This document shows, one piece after another, positions 1 to 12,882 of a DNA stretch of 64,000 bases. The DNA is from Tetrapyrgos nigripes (lineage: Eukaryota; Basidiomycota; Agaricomycetes; Agaricales; Campanellaceae). How positions within the stretch are numbered: position 1 is the stretch's first letter; each line of letters opens with the position of its first letter. The position numbers and the translations under genes are program-made. Where the stretch lies: positions 930,001 to 994,000 of the forward strand of contig JAACJM010000005.1 of assembly GCA_013368315.1 (NCBI GenBank), read 5' to 3'. Under the pieces are notes generated by a model that had not been told where the DNA came from, did not search any database, and saw nothing but the letters and a program-made list of their open reading frames with translations.

Positions 1-60
1 TTTACCATACTTTGCTCACTCCACTTTCCTCTCATCTAGGTGTTCAAACACAAACATTAC

Positions 61-540
61 AAGGCCTTTAGCCTGAGTCAACTTATGTCAAGCTTGAAAA
101 TTTACCACAACCTCAACCCCCAGCCCTTTTTGCTGCCACAGCAAATCTTTGCTGTTCCTGACAACCAGAATGTCCAGACTCAGTCTGAGCCAGATCCAGA
201 CTAAGTATGTTGAGGTCGATAACCATGACATCATGACAGTGCGTCAAATTGGGTCTTTGCTTAATGCTTCCCTCCTGCTTCCACTGATGCTCTGTCCCTC
301 TACATAACCTAAGAAATTAAACTACAGGAAAGGGCCTCGTAACTTGCCACGCGAAGCGATGGCCTTTTACCCCAGTTAACTTATGTCGACCTCGAAAATT
401 TTACCACGACCTCAAACTCCCACTTTTCGTTGCCACTCAATCGGCTGTATGACCACTGCGTGTCGTCACCAGTCGTCACCAGTCATCACCCCACGCCGGT
501 CTCTACTTTCCCGACAACCCGAAATGTCCGATTTACCCGG
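61..540. repeat. Two diverged direct copies of one repeat
   Basis: Positions 61-190 and about 345-520 align as direct copies: both run from an AAGGCC/GATGGCC start through CAACTTATGTC/TTAACTTATGTC, ACCACAACCTCAA/ACCACGACCTCAA and a C-rich stretch to CTGACAACC/CCGACAACC. The first copy repeatedly has TG or CA where the second has CG, so it looks like the older, CpG-decayed one. No coding potential is seen. Confidence 0.55.
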
Positions 541-620
541 CCGCTTATCACGGCTTATAAGGACCGAAATTCGGCCCACTTATAATGAAAGCTTTCGCAC
601 AATAAGCCGCTTATCACGGC
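540..620. repeat. Short direct repeat with palindromic TATAAG cores
   Basis: The 15-mer GCCGCTTATCACGGC occurs at 540-554 and again at 606-620. CTTATAAG palindromes lie just after the first copy and downstream at about 638-647. The arrangement resembles subterminal binding repeats of a non-autonomous transposon, but no boundaries could be fixed. Confidence 0.4.
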
Positions 621-1312
621 ACCTTCCCATTATGGTGCTTATAAGCGCTTATGGTCCGTTATTGCGGCATTTTCAAATTTCCGACATATGACGCTCGCAT
701 CCGCCTGACAGACGCTTTCCCCCCTGTTCGATCCGTTGACAGGATCTCATCCGTTGGAGTGCTGTGGTCTTCAGCGGAGGCTCCTTCGGATAAGTATCAG
801 ATTCCCAAAAACTTTCGTGGCGCTCCAGAGTTCATCACTGACGTTCGTATTTGTCACCGAAAATTCTGAGGTGAGTACCGCCGCATTGAATTCAGACCCG
901 CTTCGTATACTAATTACGAATCTCTTCAGTCTATAACTCTTTTCGTCTCTCATTGTCACTTCTTTCACCCTCCCTGCCCTCCCTCTACATGAATTCTATT
1001 CACTTTCATTGGCTAGTGGTAGATCCTTCACTTGGCCGTGTACTTCTCACTTTCTCCTATCATTTTGAAATTTCGGCTGTCTTTGTAGATGATAGAATTA
1101 TTTCGGAACGTAAATATTTACTGTAACTTTCCTGTAACCCTTTCTCCTTCACTCTCAGTCTCAATTTCAGTCTCTTTTGGGAGTAGTCTCCCTGTTTCGG
1201 CTATTCCCTTTTTGTGTGAGCGAGTAAAATGTGGAGGTAGTACATATGTAGCGGTCAGGGGCCAAGGCGAAAACCAGAGACAAAGGACCGGGAAAAATCA
1301 GGAACAATTTGT

Positions 1313-1370
1313 ATAGCCACAAGCGGAAAACGGGTGTAAAGAACTCAGCCTCATTCTTCAGCCTCGTAAT
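1313..1370 (-). repeat. Dispersed repeat R, 5' end fragment
   Basis: Read on the minus strand this begins ATTACGAGGC, then GAATGAGGCTGAG, TTCTTTACACC and CCGCTTGTGGC. The same block occurs at 2181, 28971, 35305 and 36809. Only the head of the repeat is recognisable here. Confidence 0.65.
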
Positions 1371-2180
1371 CTTTCACATCATCATCTGTTGCAAAACAAT
1401 AGAAGAACAACCTCTCTGCAGCCCCTCATCCTCAAAGTCTTCCTCTTCCCAATCCTCCACAGCAACACATATGGTTCCTTTTTATCATCATCTTCCTCCA
1501 GCCCCTCCCAGTCCTCTGTCTTTGAATCTTCAGCATGACTGAACCATTTTGTGACACCAGTCAACTCTTCTCAGAGCCAGCACTCATCAAGAACTTCATT
1601 CACTCAACATCCGCGTTAGCAGCTGGACCCACCGCCGAAGCATTCAAATTTAATACTCCATTTTGGATTGTCATTTGATGACATGATCAACACATCTTCT
1701 GGGGGATGAGTTCGGGGGCTGTTTTTATTTTAGTTTCGGAGGCCTGTAGTATTTCGTTCTCGTTAGGCTGTCCAGGCATGTTGTGCGGGTGCTCGGCTTT
1801 GCAGAGTGCAAAAAACTTGAACCTTTGCGGCGTCTCACGTGTTAAATTACCTTATTTGGGTAGCAGATTTTTGGCTCCTGGGATATCTTTTCTTTGGCGT
1901 CATTGTACTCATTTTTGGTAAAGGAGCATTTTCCGCATTTTCCCGGAATTATCCTGATTTTTTTTAGCGGGTACTGCCAATTTTGGGGGTAAAATGCCCA
2001 AATGGACTTTGAGAGAAATCGGCTGGTTGGAATCTCTTTAGATTGTCATAAATACGCTAAGAACACAGTTTTCGTCCCTTTCCGGCTATTCTCTGGTCCC
2101 CCATAATTCAGTCAAATTTTTGTTGATGTTGACTGTCCGCGACTGTACATACAGAAGTGAGCCTATACATAGAACCACTT

Positions 2181-2245
2181 TATGAGGCCAAATGAAATGA
2201 GGATGAGTTGTTTACACTCCCTTTCTGCTTGTGGCTATGTTCTTA
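2181..2245 (+). repeat. Dispersed repeat R, 5' end fragment
   Basis: Starts TATGAGGCC, followed by AAATGAAATGAGGATGAG, TTTACACTCC and TTCTGCTTGTGGC. It matches the heads at 28971, 35305 and 36809. The expected tail motif is not found within 500 bases downstream. A long reading frame crosses this repeat but has no ATG start. Confidence 0.65.
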
Positions 2246-5238
2246 CATTCCCAACTTCTTCCCTTCGATTTTTCCTGAGGTCGATCATTTGTCTGCCCCT
2301 TGGGTTGGCAATCTGATCTGCGTTTTTGACTCCCGAGCGATAAAGCTGGGTTCAACGTATCCTCCTGGACATTTCTTCCTTGTTCTGCTAATGATGTTGA
2401 CTGGAACTTCTCTGCTTCATTGCTCTGGTGCAATTATTCTCACCTATCAACTCCAAATATTGATTATAGGTCAATTCTGCCTATTGACTACAGCTCAACG
2501 TTGTTTATCTATTGTGGCTTCTCATCTCTCCACTACAGCCCAACATTGTTTATTTTTTGCTGCCCAACATCTCATAACTACGCCGTCTCAATGTCATCCA
2601 CATTATGGACTTGAGGCCTTGTACTTGCCACAACCACTTCATCCACCATGTGTATGCATAATAGATGTCTTAGCCACATGTATGTTTTATCCTGCTGTTG
2701 TGCTGTGCCACAGATTTGGTGTTGCGATTAAAGTTCTGCGTAATGCAACATGTCATGCCTATTTCAAGCCATGGTCAATGAAGCAGCGCAAAGCATCTGC
2801 GAGTCAATCATTGGAGTTATTTTGGAATACTTCAAGTGCAAGTGGAACTTATGTCATACCGGATGTTGGTTGTCCAAGGGTTCTTGAACATAAGTGTCTT
2901 TTATTGATCATGAAAGCTGACATGAACACGAAGATCACCAGGATCTAGTGTACCTAGTAACCAATCTCTGAACCAGAGGGACTCTAGTGAATCAGAAGAA
3001 AAGCCTTGCAGGATCCAAGATGGTACATGTGAATATTGGATACAGATCCAAGAAGGTCATGTACAGCCAATTGCCATAAATCATGCATGTAGGGGCATTC
3101 GCATGAAATCAACTTGTCACATTGGCAGTGCGATGGCTTGCATGGGAAAGCTGGACAGATGCCCCTCACCTTCAACTCAAAAGCCACATCCACTCCCCAA
3201 GTTCCTGCTGGAATACGACCTGTGTTGTTTGGTAAGGTCCTCCAAGTTCTAGTTGTGAGAAATATGCAGAGACTTTCGAATCAGTGTTTGTCATTGGCCA
3301 TTGTGAAAGCTCCGGGTGATGATGAACTCACTCACGTTTATTAGTTGTGGCGTAGATGAGCATGGCCTTGTGATGGTGCAGAACACTGCTCTAAACATGG
3401 AAGCTCAAATTACATGACTCAGTAGAAGCTGAACTTCGAGAAATGAAACCCTTCAAACTGCTATGATATCCTGTCTTGTAGGCTACCACTAAATTTAAAC
3501 AACTCCATTCTGTATCGCAGGTGGCACCATCATTGAACTAGTCCATCAGATCTTCTTCCAGCTTCTGCTGCTATCAAGCACTTGAGCTTGGTTATTCCAT
3601 TCTTCTAGGACTTGTGGTTCTTTATAAAAGGCTGCTTGGTACCATCTGCTCAGAGCATCCTGCCAAACCCCCACCCTGGAAAGTTTCAATGTCTGAGCCA
3701 TCTGTAACATTTCCTCAACTAGGGTCTGTTTATGTCAGTATCTCTGTCCCATCATTGGTATGTTATCCTCTATCCTCTGCACTTGTACATGCATTACTGA
3801 CTTTCCTGAATAGTTGAACTATGTGTTGTACGGTAGGCAGTTATCAAGAGTTTCCACCTGCTACAACAATGTCACTCAGATTACTTACAGGTGGATATGT
3901 AGTTCTGTTCACAATCTGCATGTATATCATGCGTTGTAAAACCGGGACTATCCGAAGAGTGCATGAAGTTGCTATCATGTCTTTGTTTGCTTTAGCAACA
4001 GTGGTCTTCATTTTCAGTTGTATAGAGGAGAATATGACAGTTGAGATCTGGAGTGGCGTAGATTCTGACTCGGTTGTCTCCAAAGACTCGTTCAACTTGT
4101 ACCTGACATCACAGTAAGTACTCAGCTATGTACACCATCTTGACCTAAAAACTATTCACAGGACTGTTGTGTTTGTAACATATATGGTGGCAAAGTAAAC
4201 CCTGCGCCTTCACTTTTACGATTTGTAGCTAATCTGCGCACCTCAGCGCTATAGCAGATGTTATTTTGGTAAATTATTCAAGACTGACTGTGACTTACAA
4301 TGCAGATGCACTAGATCCACAGATGCTATAAAATATGGGGATTCAAGAAATGGGTAATTGTATTTCTGGTGTTCATCTCTGTGGGGAGCAATGGCAAGTA
4401 AACACTTCATTCCATCTTCAACTACTACTGTCTACTGACCATCCTTATCAAGGTCTTGCATTAGTTAGAACAATAACCCTGGTAATCCAGACCAAAACCC
4501 TGATCACAGATGATATCAATATGTTTGAGCATGATGACATGGATATCCTTGGGGAAAACCTTTCCATATTGTTCTTGGCTGTGAACCTATTCACAAATTT
4601 ATTGATCCCTTTTATGATTGGTATGTCTTTATCTCAATGGTGTTCTTGGTGCTGACGAGTTGATATTCCAAGTTCATCGGAGGACAGGAGAACTCCCTTA
4701 CTAAATGAAGTGCTGTGATATGGTATTTACAACTCATATGTTATCGGATGGCATTGACTCTGTGAATCCTTCTAGTCTTGAGTCTGGAATGATATACCCC
4801 TGTTCCTGATACCTACCCTGGTGATAGATCTGGCAGTGTCTCCTCTTATTGGCACTGTTCCTTTCGCTTTCAAGTGTGATCTGATGCTATTGCTCACTGA
4901 AGTTGTCATACGTCTATTTTACTGGTCTACCTATCCATCTGAAATTAGCTTGTGTAGGGGATTGCACCAACCTTCATCATCGTCTGAGTTGCTCTTGGGA
5001 TTGGTATCAAAAATGTTCAAGATACTGTCGCTAGGGATAAGGAAGGTAATGGTGGACAGTAGAGTCAGACTCTGATGATGAGATATGAAGACAATGCTAG
5101 TACAGTGGAGTCCGTGTAAAGGAACACATAAATTATGCTGACCTGGTTCACAGTAAACTTTTTCAGTTTGGGTTCCAAGTTTGTTGTTGTCTGGATTTCA
5201 CAGTGTTTTTAGTTTGATTTGAGGACATTTGTACTTAA
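2246..5238. other. No recognisable gene (about 3 kb)
   Basis: Only short, unrelated reading frames occur on both strands. I see no conserved protein motif, no consistent exon chain and no terminal repeats. It is probably decayed repeat DNA. Confidence 0.5.
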
Positions 5239-5640
5239 TGTCATGAACTGCTACAGTTCTTTGTCCTCCTTCCTCTTCTACTACATTATTGAACCCATTT
5301 TTTGATCATTCGTCTATTGCATTTCCTCAATAAACCTTGTAAACCTTATATTCCTGACTTTGAACCTTATAGAACCTGTCAAACTCTATAATAACTATTA
5401 ATCAATCTTCCATTCTATCGATCCTATGTTTCCCCTATGTTTCTCCACTTTTCCCTAGGTTTCTCCTATTTCTCCTATCTTTCTCCTATCACCTATTCAT
5501 TGTTCTTCTATATAAACCACTAGACATTTTAGCTAGTCCTTTAGTTTGTTCACTTTGTCTCCGCTCTGTACTAGTACTACGCAGTGTAGAGCATAGTCAG
5601 CTTACTCTTACTCTCTATCGCATATATCTCTCATCAACTG
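5239..5640 (+). repeat. Solo LTR fragment, family A
   Basis: Begins TGTCATGAACTGCTACAG and continues through a TATATAAACC promoter-like site (about 5510) to CTCCGCTCTGTAC and ACGCAGTGTAGAGC. That last part is shared with the LTRs of the Ty3 element at 52107 and the solo LTR at 27558. The family terminus (TGACTTGGGTGG ... CCTTGACA) is missing, so the 3' end is truncated. Confidence 0.7.
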
Positions 5641-5920
5641 GTTTCCCCACTGGTTTTAATGACTAGAGATGATGATGTGTAGAGAAAATAGAGCAAATAG
5701 AGGTATATGTCTATTGGAAGCTGAAGCCGCTGAGGAATGTTGATTCTTGGGAGATGAGGAGAGGTAATGATATGCATTGGTATTCAAGAGCAGGAGGAGG
5801 GAGGAGGAGGTAGGAGAGCCAAGCTAGAAAGGTCGAAGGGTGAGGTAGTTGGCCTACGCCATAGACAATGAGAACAATGCATCAGCAAAACCATCCAGAG
5901 ATAATGGACTCATAATTATT
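5641..5920. other. Purine-rich spacer
   Basis: Contains GGAGGAGGGAGGAGGAGG at about 5793 and no supported gene. Confidence 0.4.
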
Positions 5921-6771
5921 CACTAATTCTGGTAATCTGGTCTGTCAGATAATTACTCTGTAATTAGCAGAACTATAGTGAACTTACCTTGTTGGGAAAC
6001 CTCGAGTCAGACCATATCTATACATTAGTATAATTAGACAATCAATAGTTAGATCACGAATCCCCAAGTTGACATTACTTGGACATTACTTTTCCATACT
6101 CTATATACTATATGTGTACGTCTATGTGTGCTAAGCTAATCTACAGTATGTATGTATATCTCGAAATGGGTTCAGATAGAAAATAGGACATTGATCTAGA
6201 ACCTGCTCACAAGTCCACTCACTTGGAACTGCTCCACCCCACTTCGGAAACAAATGTACACTCTGCTTGACTGTTTGCAATGGAACTACAGATGCACTTG
6301 GAGTACCGTCCCTAGCCATCTCTGGTTTCACTCGATACAACCCTGATGATGCATCTGGGTGGGTAAATTTAGAGAACACTCGACGTAAGCTAGATGTGAG
6401 GGAGGCTTGATGCCGCAAGGAAATAGCTTGTCCCAAGTATGTTCGGGAATCAAGAATATGACCCTGACACGGCCAACTCGTAATCCTAATGTATCATTAG
6501 TTTAGCAGAATTACAAGTACTCACCATCTAGGTAGCCTTTGTTAGGATCATTAGCCTTCTGTTGAATGAGTGCAGTGTCAAATTGCATGCTCTGGGATAC
6601 CCGATTCTGGGCATTCATTTTACGCAGTTGGGCCTTGAGTACATCAAGAGTCGTGTTACCGTATAATTACTTGCTCCAGACAGGTACGCTTGTGAATGGA
6701 AGTGAAATGAACTGTGCACTGTCTGACCGGCACCTCTCCATTGGGCAATGAACCTCATTAAAGCAGGATAA

Positions 6772-6788
6772 AACTAGTCTAGTTTTAA
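6772..6788. repeat. 17-base palindrome next to the MITE
   Basis: AAAACTAG and CTAGTTTT flank a single T, just left of the MITE insertion. Its role is unknown. Confidence 0.45.
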
Positions 6789-6803
6789 GAGATCGAGAGC
6801 TTA

Positions 6804-7095
6804 GGGACCAGTTTTTTGCTTACAAAGATGACTTATTGCGTAATATTCCCGCAGTCTGTTTCCCTTATGTGCCGGTCATTTTCGGTGCTTCTGGGGGCTG
6901 TAGGACCATTAAAGAGTCTGGAATATAACATCTATAGTTTTATTATCACAAAATATAACGGGAGGAAGCAGCAGAGTTGTTGGGACGAGTTGAGCAGAAA
7001 GAGCACCGCTTCCCAAAATAGGTCGTGTGAAGATTACGTTATAAGTCTTTTCTATTACCTTTGTATCAACTTTGTATTGACAAAAAACTGGTCCC
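6804..7095. mobile_element. MITE with TA target duplication (Tc1/mariner-like)
   Basis: Perfect 15-base terminal inverted repeats GGGACCAGTTTTTTG (6804-6818) and its reverse complement (7081-7095) enclose 262 bases with no coding potential. TA flanks the element on both sides (6802-6803, 7096-7097), as expected for Tc1/mariner insertion. It sits inside the C-terminal part of the Plavaka transposase, so it is younger than that element. Confidence 0.85.
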
Positions 7096-9990
7096 TAAAA
7101 ACCCCCACTTTGACGACAGACTGCTATCGCATCATTTCAATGATCGTTGATACTGTCTGTTTATAAGAGACTAGGATAAAACTTGGTTGTGCCATAACCT
7201 CGCGGAGTCGAATCTTGAAGTTTTGAAAGAGTAACAGATTTCACAGTGGGAAACTTCATGATGGTTTGCTCACAAGGGCATAGAAGGTCAGATACAAGCC
7301 TCTGAGCTCCAGGGAAATCAAATCGTTCTCCTGTAGTGGTACTTGAGGCTGGTGTGGTGTTAGGAATGGAAGGTTGTGTGAGCCTCCAGGCAATGTAATT
7401 TTTGTGATGGATAATCTTCTCTCGTCGTTCCAACCATTTTGTCATCTGCGCGTACTCGTCCTTGTGATTGGAAGCCCGATATGCATCCTTTGCAAAGTCT
7501 ATGTGAAGCCGTTCTGTGGTTTCAGTGTTATAATTGTCCGTTGTCCCGAAGTATTTGATGGCGCGTGTGTAATGGCATAGGAAATGGATTTTCGGGAAAT
7601 TGAAATGCTCTCGCACGCCAAGGTCCAGGAAGATAGATTTTTTCTGATGGAAATCCTTAGAAAGAGAGTCATCCATATGTATTGGATAACAGGCGAGGTA
7701 GAGGAAGTCCAGGAGTGAACGAGTAGCATCGAGTAATGAGTGGCTTTGTTGAGGGGTCAAAGATGGTGTGTCAATGATAAGCCTGAGAAGCAGAGCACAT
7801 ATCTGCTTATGCTCAGCACCAGTGACACGGGAAAGCATGGTGATGCCCTTATGGAAGTTTCTGATCCCATGGTTGAGTGGCAAACGACGAACTCGTGCAT
7901 CAAATTCATCATCTCCACAAACTGTGGTGAGCCAACCAATGAGATGCTTCATCACTCCTTGGTAGAGTTGATGAAGAATATCAGGTGTAATGGAATGGAA
8001 GATGTCGGTATATGGAAGATCCTCCCAAAATGGATGCTGGACAGGTTTGACACAAGCCTCCCCAGAATTTTGCCGCCATTCATCTGACCCAATCTCCTGT
8101 GTCACTGCGTCCTTTGCTTTCTGGAAATCACGGTAAGGAGTGGGGCATGGATACTCTCCCAGCTGATGTTTGGGGGATTGGCATGATGCGCAGTCACTGG
8201 TATATGTACAAGTGACCAGTACCTGCTCCGGGTAATCACCAACATAAGCTGCGAGAATGGGATGACATCGCTGCTTTACACCATCACTGCTCTGCATAGC
8301 AACTCCATGTTTTCCAGCCTCCTTCAGGGGTGAAACCATGACCTTCATGCATGCATGAAATAAGTTAGCTAGTATACGATGACGGGACGATTTATTCTTG
8401 ATATGGTCAAGTTTTGTTGTCGGAAGATATCTGAGAAGAATCTGACCCTGCTGAGAAGGCTTCCGACGAATTTCCTTGGGTAGATTGCCGATAGTGAGAT
8501 AAACGGGGTATGCTGTCTTGTTTCGAAACAATGTGACCAAAGTTTTGTCACTAGAAAGAATGACCGGCACCACTGTAGCTCCAAGTTTCTCTTTCTCGAG
8601 GGCTTTCTGTGATAATTTTTAAAAAATGTACAAATTAGTATATCTTACTCTAATGTACATCCATTAGAAAATAGCTTGAATACGTACCTGAGTACTCCAC
8701 CACCATCTACCTGTATACATGTCATGATACAGGCCACATGTCCTATCTGCATCGGAATAATGGCGCTCGGGAACAACACATAGATATTGTGCGTGCTCCG
8801 GTGATCTATATAGGGCCTGGATACACTTGAGGATATCACGCTTGTAAAGGGCAAATGATTCTCCACCAATTAGGAGTTCTGTCCATGTAAACAATGGTCT
8901 CTGAATAGGTATCTCCTTGTCGATGACTTTGTTGAGGTCTTCACTGTTACGGTATGATAGCCCTAGAGTGTCTTGCACCTGAATCAATAAATGTGAGGGA
9001 CATGCTACTGATAAAATATACATCACTTACTCCTTCAATACTAAGAAGATCCGAGAATGCCGTAGACCCACTTCCCCGCATTTTTGCCCAATGAGCAACT
9101 TCCCAGTCCATGCGGGATGCAAACGGCGCCCACATATTCTTGTCACTACCCGGAATATTAGATTGATATTGCCGAAAACCATCAGTGGAGTCATACATGA
9201 GCTGGATTGGGTTGGAATCAGGTAGAGGAGCACCAGCTTGACCTCCAAATTCCTCTATATATATTTTGTCACGATGAGCTGGTAGAGTGCACAATGGAGA
9301 TGGTTTGGGCTGAGATAGAGGGGAGTCATCGTCAACATCCATGGCATTGACAACAGTGGCATGTGGTCTTGGCGGTTCATAAATTGGCTCATGCTCGGGA
9401 GCTTCAGCTCCATCTTCCTCACCATCTTCGTCAGCCTCTGCACCCCCAACCCCTTCATCCTGATCGCCGTCTGGATCCCCTTCAAATCCAGGGAAGTCAC
9501 CGCTAGTGTAGTTGGTGCCATAGAAGTCACCCTGAAATGTGACGAGTGCGGGCTCTGCAGCTGTTGCTTCGGGTACTGGTGGAGATTGAGATTGGTGCTG
9601 CCTCTCAGGCTCATCACGGCGTGGAGAAAAGCGACTGAGGTGAAGTTGTTGAGCATGAACCTCCCCAGCCTTTCTGCAGTCTTCATTTGAGCTTCTGAGG
9701 AAGTGCTGTACCAGATGACCGCTGCGATTCCAGCTTTCACAGCAGTTTGGACAAGAATGGGACATTATCAACAAGTTGAGGGTGAGGGATGGAAAAAAGG
9801 CGACAAAAACATGTTTTTATAGATGAGATTATGGATGAGATTACCGATAATTAATATAATTGAACAAAAGGTGAAGTAAATTAGTCTTAAAGATATAAAA
9901 CTGACCAACTTTTACTGCAACAAGGCATTCCTTCCTTTCTTCCTTCCTTCCTTTTATTTACAGTATCACTCTTGTTATCACATCTCTATA

Positions 9991-12433
9991 ATGTCCACAT
10001 CAGGGGGCATTCGTGCTAGTAATCGCCTCAAGCAGGACAGTATGTCCCAAGCTGCTACTGCTCAATCTGTGGCAAAGCCAACGTGCAAGAATACATCAGG
10101 AGGCAAGTATCATTATGAGTTCTGTATACCACCACTCACCAAATTGCTGATGCAGGTGAAGCTCCTCCAGCAAAGAAAAAGAAGTCTTCAGTGCCATCTA
10201 CAGTCAACACCACTGCTTCCAAGTCAAATAAAGCGAGCAGCAAGCCTGCAGCAAAAGTCAAAGCCAAATCTATTAGTCAACAGGGCATGAGTCACCTTAT
10301 ACTTAGCTTTTCTTTTTTTGAGGGACTGATATTTACTTTGCAGAAAGCTATGCTCCAGCCTCTATCAGCGAAGATGAGGTTGAAGTTGAGTCTGAAGAAG
10401 AGATAGGTAAGCATTTGAGTGCCACAATTGGCTTGTTTTATATTCATTACTGACCTTTCTCTTGCAGTTGTTGTCAAGCACAAAGGCAAGGCCAAGGCTT
10501 CAAAAATAGTTCCCAAGTCATTTGATGAGCACAGTAGTTCAGATGTAAATGAGGAAGAATCACAGTCTGAGGAGGAACCTAGTGATGACAATAATGTGAC
10601 TCGCCTTTTTGGAAAAGAAGTACGTCTTGATAAAGCTCACTTGTCACTTGTGCTGATTATTATGTTGACCATAGGCTCGCACTATTGTTGAAGATGTTTC
10701 TTCAGGGCGCAGTACGTGTTGAAGTCATTTGTTTGTTTGGCTTGTCTGACATGTGACTCTGCCAGCTCATCGGCGCCATTCCTCCAGCTGTAGTGCTTCC
10801 TCTGCCTTTACCAGTGAGCTCCCCCTTGAGACAGACTCCTTCGATGCTGACAATGAAGATTCCACTTCTATGGCTCAGCATAGCGACCTGGAGAATGATT
10901 GGGACATGGATGATGTACAACCAGCACCACAGCCAGCCAAGGTACTTCCCAAACACCATCTCATGGCTTGTATAAACTGATTCATTCTTGAAGAAGAGAC
11001 ATGCCCCCGGCTCTGAAAAGCGAAAAAATAGGTTACAGGCAGAGGTATGTCATAGATCATCTTCTTTTGCTAACCTATATTCACTCCCTATAACGCTTTC
11101 AGCTTCCTCAGGTCGTCGATGTGGTACCTGCAGCGTCTGCTCCATCAAGCTTCAACATGACACTTTCTCCTCTTTCTCAATGGGATTCTCGCAGCTGGGA
11201 CTACTCCTAGGGTGTACCTTCCACACACAGAGATCACTACAGTCTTGAAAGGGCGCACAGCCCAGCTATCTTCTCTTAGCTCTCAGACAAAGGTTGTCCA
11301 TCCCTTCATTGGTATCACCATCAAAGAGGGTAAGCTTATGATGTTGACTAATGCCACCTACTGTCCGGTCAACGAAGAAATCAAGAACATTTCAGTCGCT
11401 TCCCTTTTTGTTGCTGCAGACAAGTTGACGCTGACAAGTCCCAGGGACATTCGTGACCGCTTGGAGCACAATGATGAGAACACCTATAGCAGACCTCTGG
11501 CTTACTATGTGTGTATCTTATCATTTCTTTTTGGTATACTTACTTGTGACTGATTTTTCTAAAACAGTGTGGCCACCGGATTGGCCTCGAAAGAAAAGAC
11601 TTGACTGTGTTGGCTGCGTATAGCTTCCAACACGATGCCATTTCTCATTCCAGGGCACAGAACATGGTCATCACCTATACATATCATTACGCTGAGCTGC
11701 CTGTTGGTCTTCTTTTTATTAACTCTTTATGGTTTTTCCATCAACTGATGCATGTTCCAGTCAGGTGCATATGATCCTTCCAGGCCTTTTGAGTACATCA
11801 GCGCCATGTTCTTTGGGACTCACACCTATGCCGGCCTTCTTGCCAAAAACAAGCATGTTTTCAGGTCTTCTTCCGCAACCAGACCCGAGGAGCTAGAGCT
11901 GCCAAAGGCTTTGGTTGCTATTAGTGTCACAGCTGTAAGAGTGTTTCGTTGTTCTCTTCTTTGAGTTTTTCTCTGACCTCCTTTACACCAGCTTCACTCA
12001 ATCCTCTCTGACTTCGCCTGTCAGTGTAATGAGAACTTTCCATCAAGAGAGCTGGGTGGCATGTGGAAGTCGGCGTTGGCTATTCTTGACAACATTGAGA
12101 AAGTCAATAGGGTCTGATACCACACGCTAATGCATCAGCTCTATCTCGATACTTCATGAGTGTCATTCCATACTTTTATCTATCACATTTCCATTTACTA
12201 TGTTATTATGTAGTGGTAGTCTTCCGTCAACTGGCAATTCCTTAAGCAAGGACCAGATATTTAACACCGTTGACTGGGCAGCTTTTGCTGATGTTCCCGC
12301 CGCTGATGCTCATACTGATAAGTCAGGTTTAGTTGTTACTCCTGCCACTGCCACTACCACCTCTACTACTGTTGCTCCTTCAACCACCACTTCTTCCTCT
12401 ACTCAGGCTACTATCACTGCCTCATCTAACTAA
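9991..12433 (+). CDS. Accessory gene of the Plavaka element, DUF6532-like
   Basis: A multi-exon gene starting at the ATG at 9991, diverging from the transposase. The first half is low-complexity: a basic stretch (APPAKKKKSSVPS), then acidic serine-rich exons (SISEDEVEVESEEE, SSSDVNEEESQSEEEPSDD). The second half is folded-looking: HPFIGITIKEGKL, a helical exon at 11290-11510, SRPFEYISAMFFGTHTYAG, then ELELPKALVAISVTA. This last order (RPF.h..i...FF, F, E.P..a.va.tA) fits the basidiomycete family DUF6532 as I remember it; a profile search was not run. Short introns with GT/AG ends join the exons. The tail at about 12215-12433 is Ser/Thr-rich. DUF6532 has no established function. Its place inside the transposon suggests an accessory role, perhaps DNA binding or regulation. 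Exon borders are by eye. Confidence 0.6.
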
Positions 12434-12882
12434 TCATTATTACTCATGTGTTGGTCACTTGTCAGTCTCTCATCCACTTCTATCACTTTCCCACTTCCTC
12501 AGCTACCACTATTGCTGCCTCATCCTTTTAATTAATATCCCTCTCCTCCTGATTTCTTGTATGGTTCAACCCATCATATAAATGATTACATGTACATACT
12601 ACTTCAACTAGTCTACTTTCACTAATTATATCTAATGTTCACTGTAAACCATTGAGCTTGAGTTGAGATACCTAAGATAATTATGAGAAATGCTTGAGGT
12701 GAGCGCATTTCTCAACAGTGAAGTAACTATAATAGTTCTCGATAATCCTGAATATGCCGCTGGTCTATGATCATAATATATTTGCTGTAGTTGTTCTAAT
12801 TACCAGTAAGTCCGGGAGTCTATCTAGGGACACTACGGAAATAGCATAATTATCCTGTTGCAGTACTTTCTGCGAATTAGTG

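Larger units (their letters stand above)
6131..9765 (-). pseudogene. Plavaka transposase, interrupted by a MITE
   Basis: The product would cut and rejoin the ends of the Plavaka transposon. The N terminus has a C2H2-like finger (SCPNCCESWNRSGHLVQHF), then an acidic, proline-rich linker. After an intron (about 9017-8982) comes the conserved core: RPLFTWTELLIGGESF, PERHYSDAD and TGRWWWSTQ near 8700-8970, then a long exon at 8573-7190 with DCASCQSPKHQLGEYPCP, DILHQLYQGVMKHLIGW and FHKGITMLSRVTGAEHK. The C-terminal part reappears at about 6690-6131, ending with SVHLFPKWGGAVP and CPIFYLNPFRDIHTY. The MITE at 6804-7095 separates core and tail. The best start is the ATG at 9763-9765; the frame upstream of it has no ATG. 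The family assignment is confident. The tail also shows in-frame stops, so the copy is probably inactive. Confidence 0.85.
5921..12882. mobile_element. Plavaka (CACTA superfamily) DNA transposon
   Basis: The left end begins CACTAATTC at 5921 and the right end is its exact reverse complement, GAATTAGTG, at 12874-12882. CACTA...TAGTG termini define the CACTA superfamily. Subterminal regions at both ends are rich in ATAATTA-type motifs. The 6.96 kb element encodes a Plavaka transposase (minus strand) and a divergent accessory gene (plus strand) separated by about 225 bases. The flanks (ATT on the left, AAA on the right) show no clear 2-3 base target duplication, so the exact ends are probable rather than proven. 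Confidence 0.65.

Noticed and set aside
2208..2948. A 246-codon frame on the plus strand
   Set aside because: It starts at a TTG inside repeat R, has no ATG-based start that keeps its length, shows no family motif, and has repeat-like internal copies (TTAQ...).
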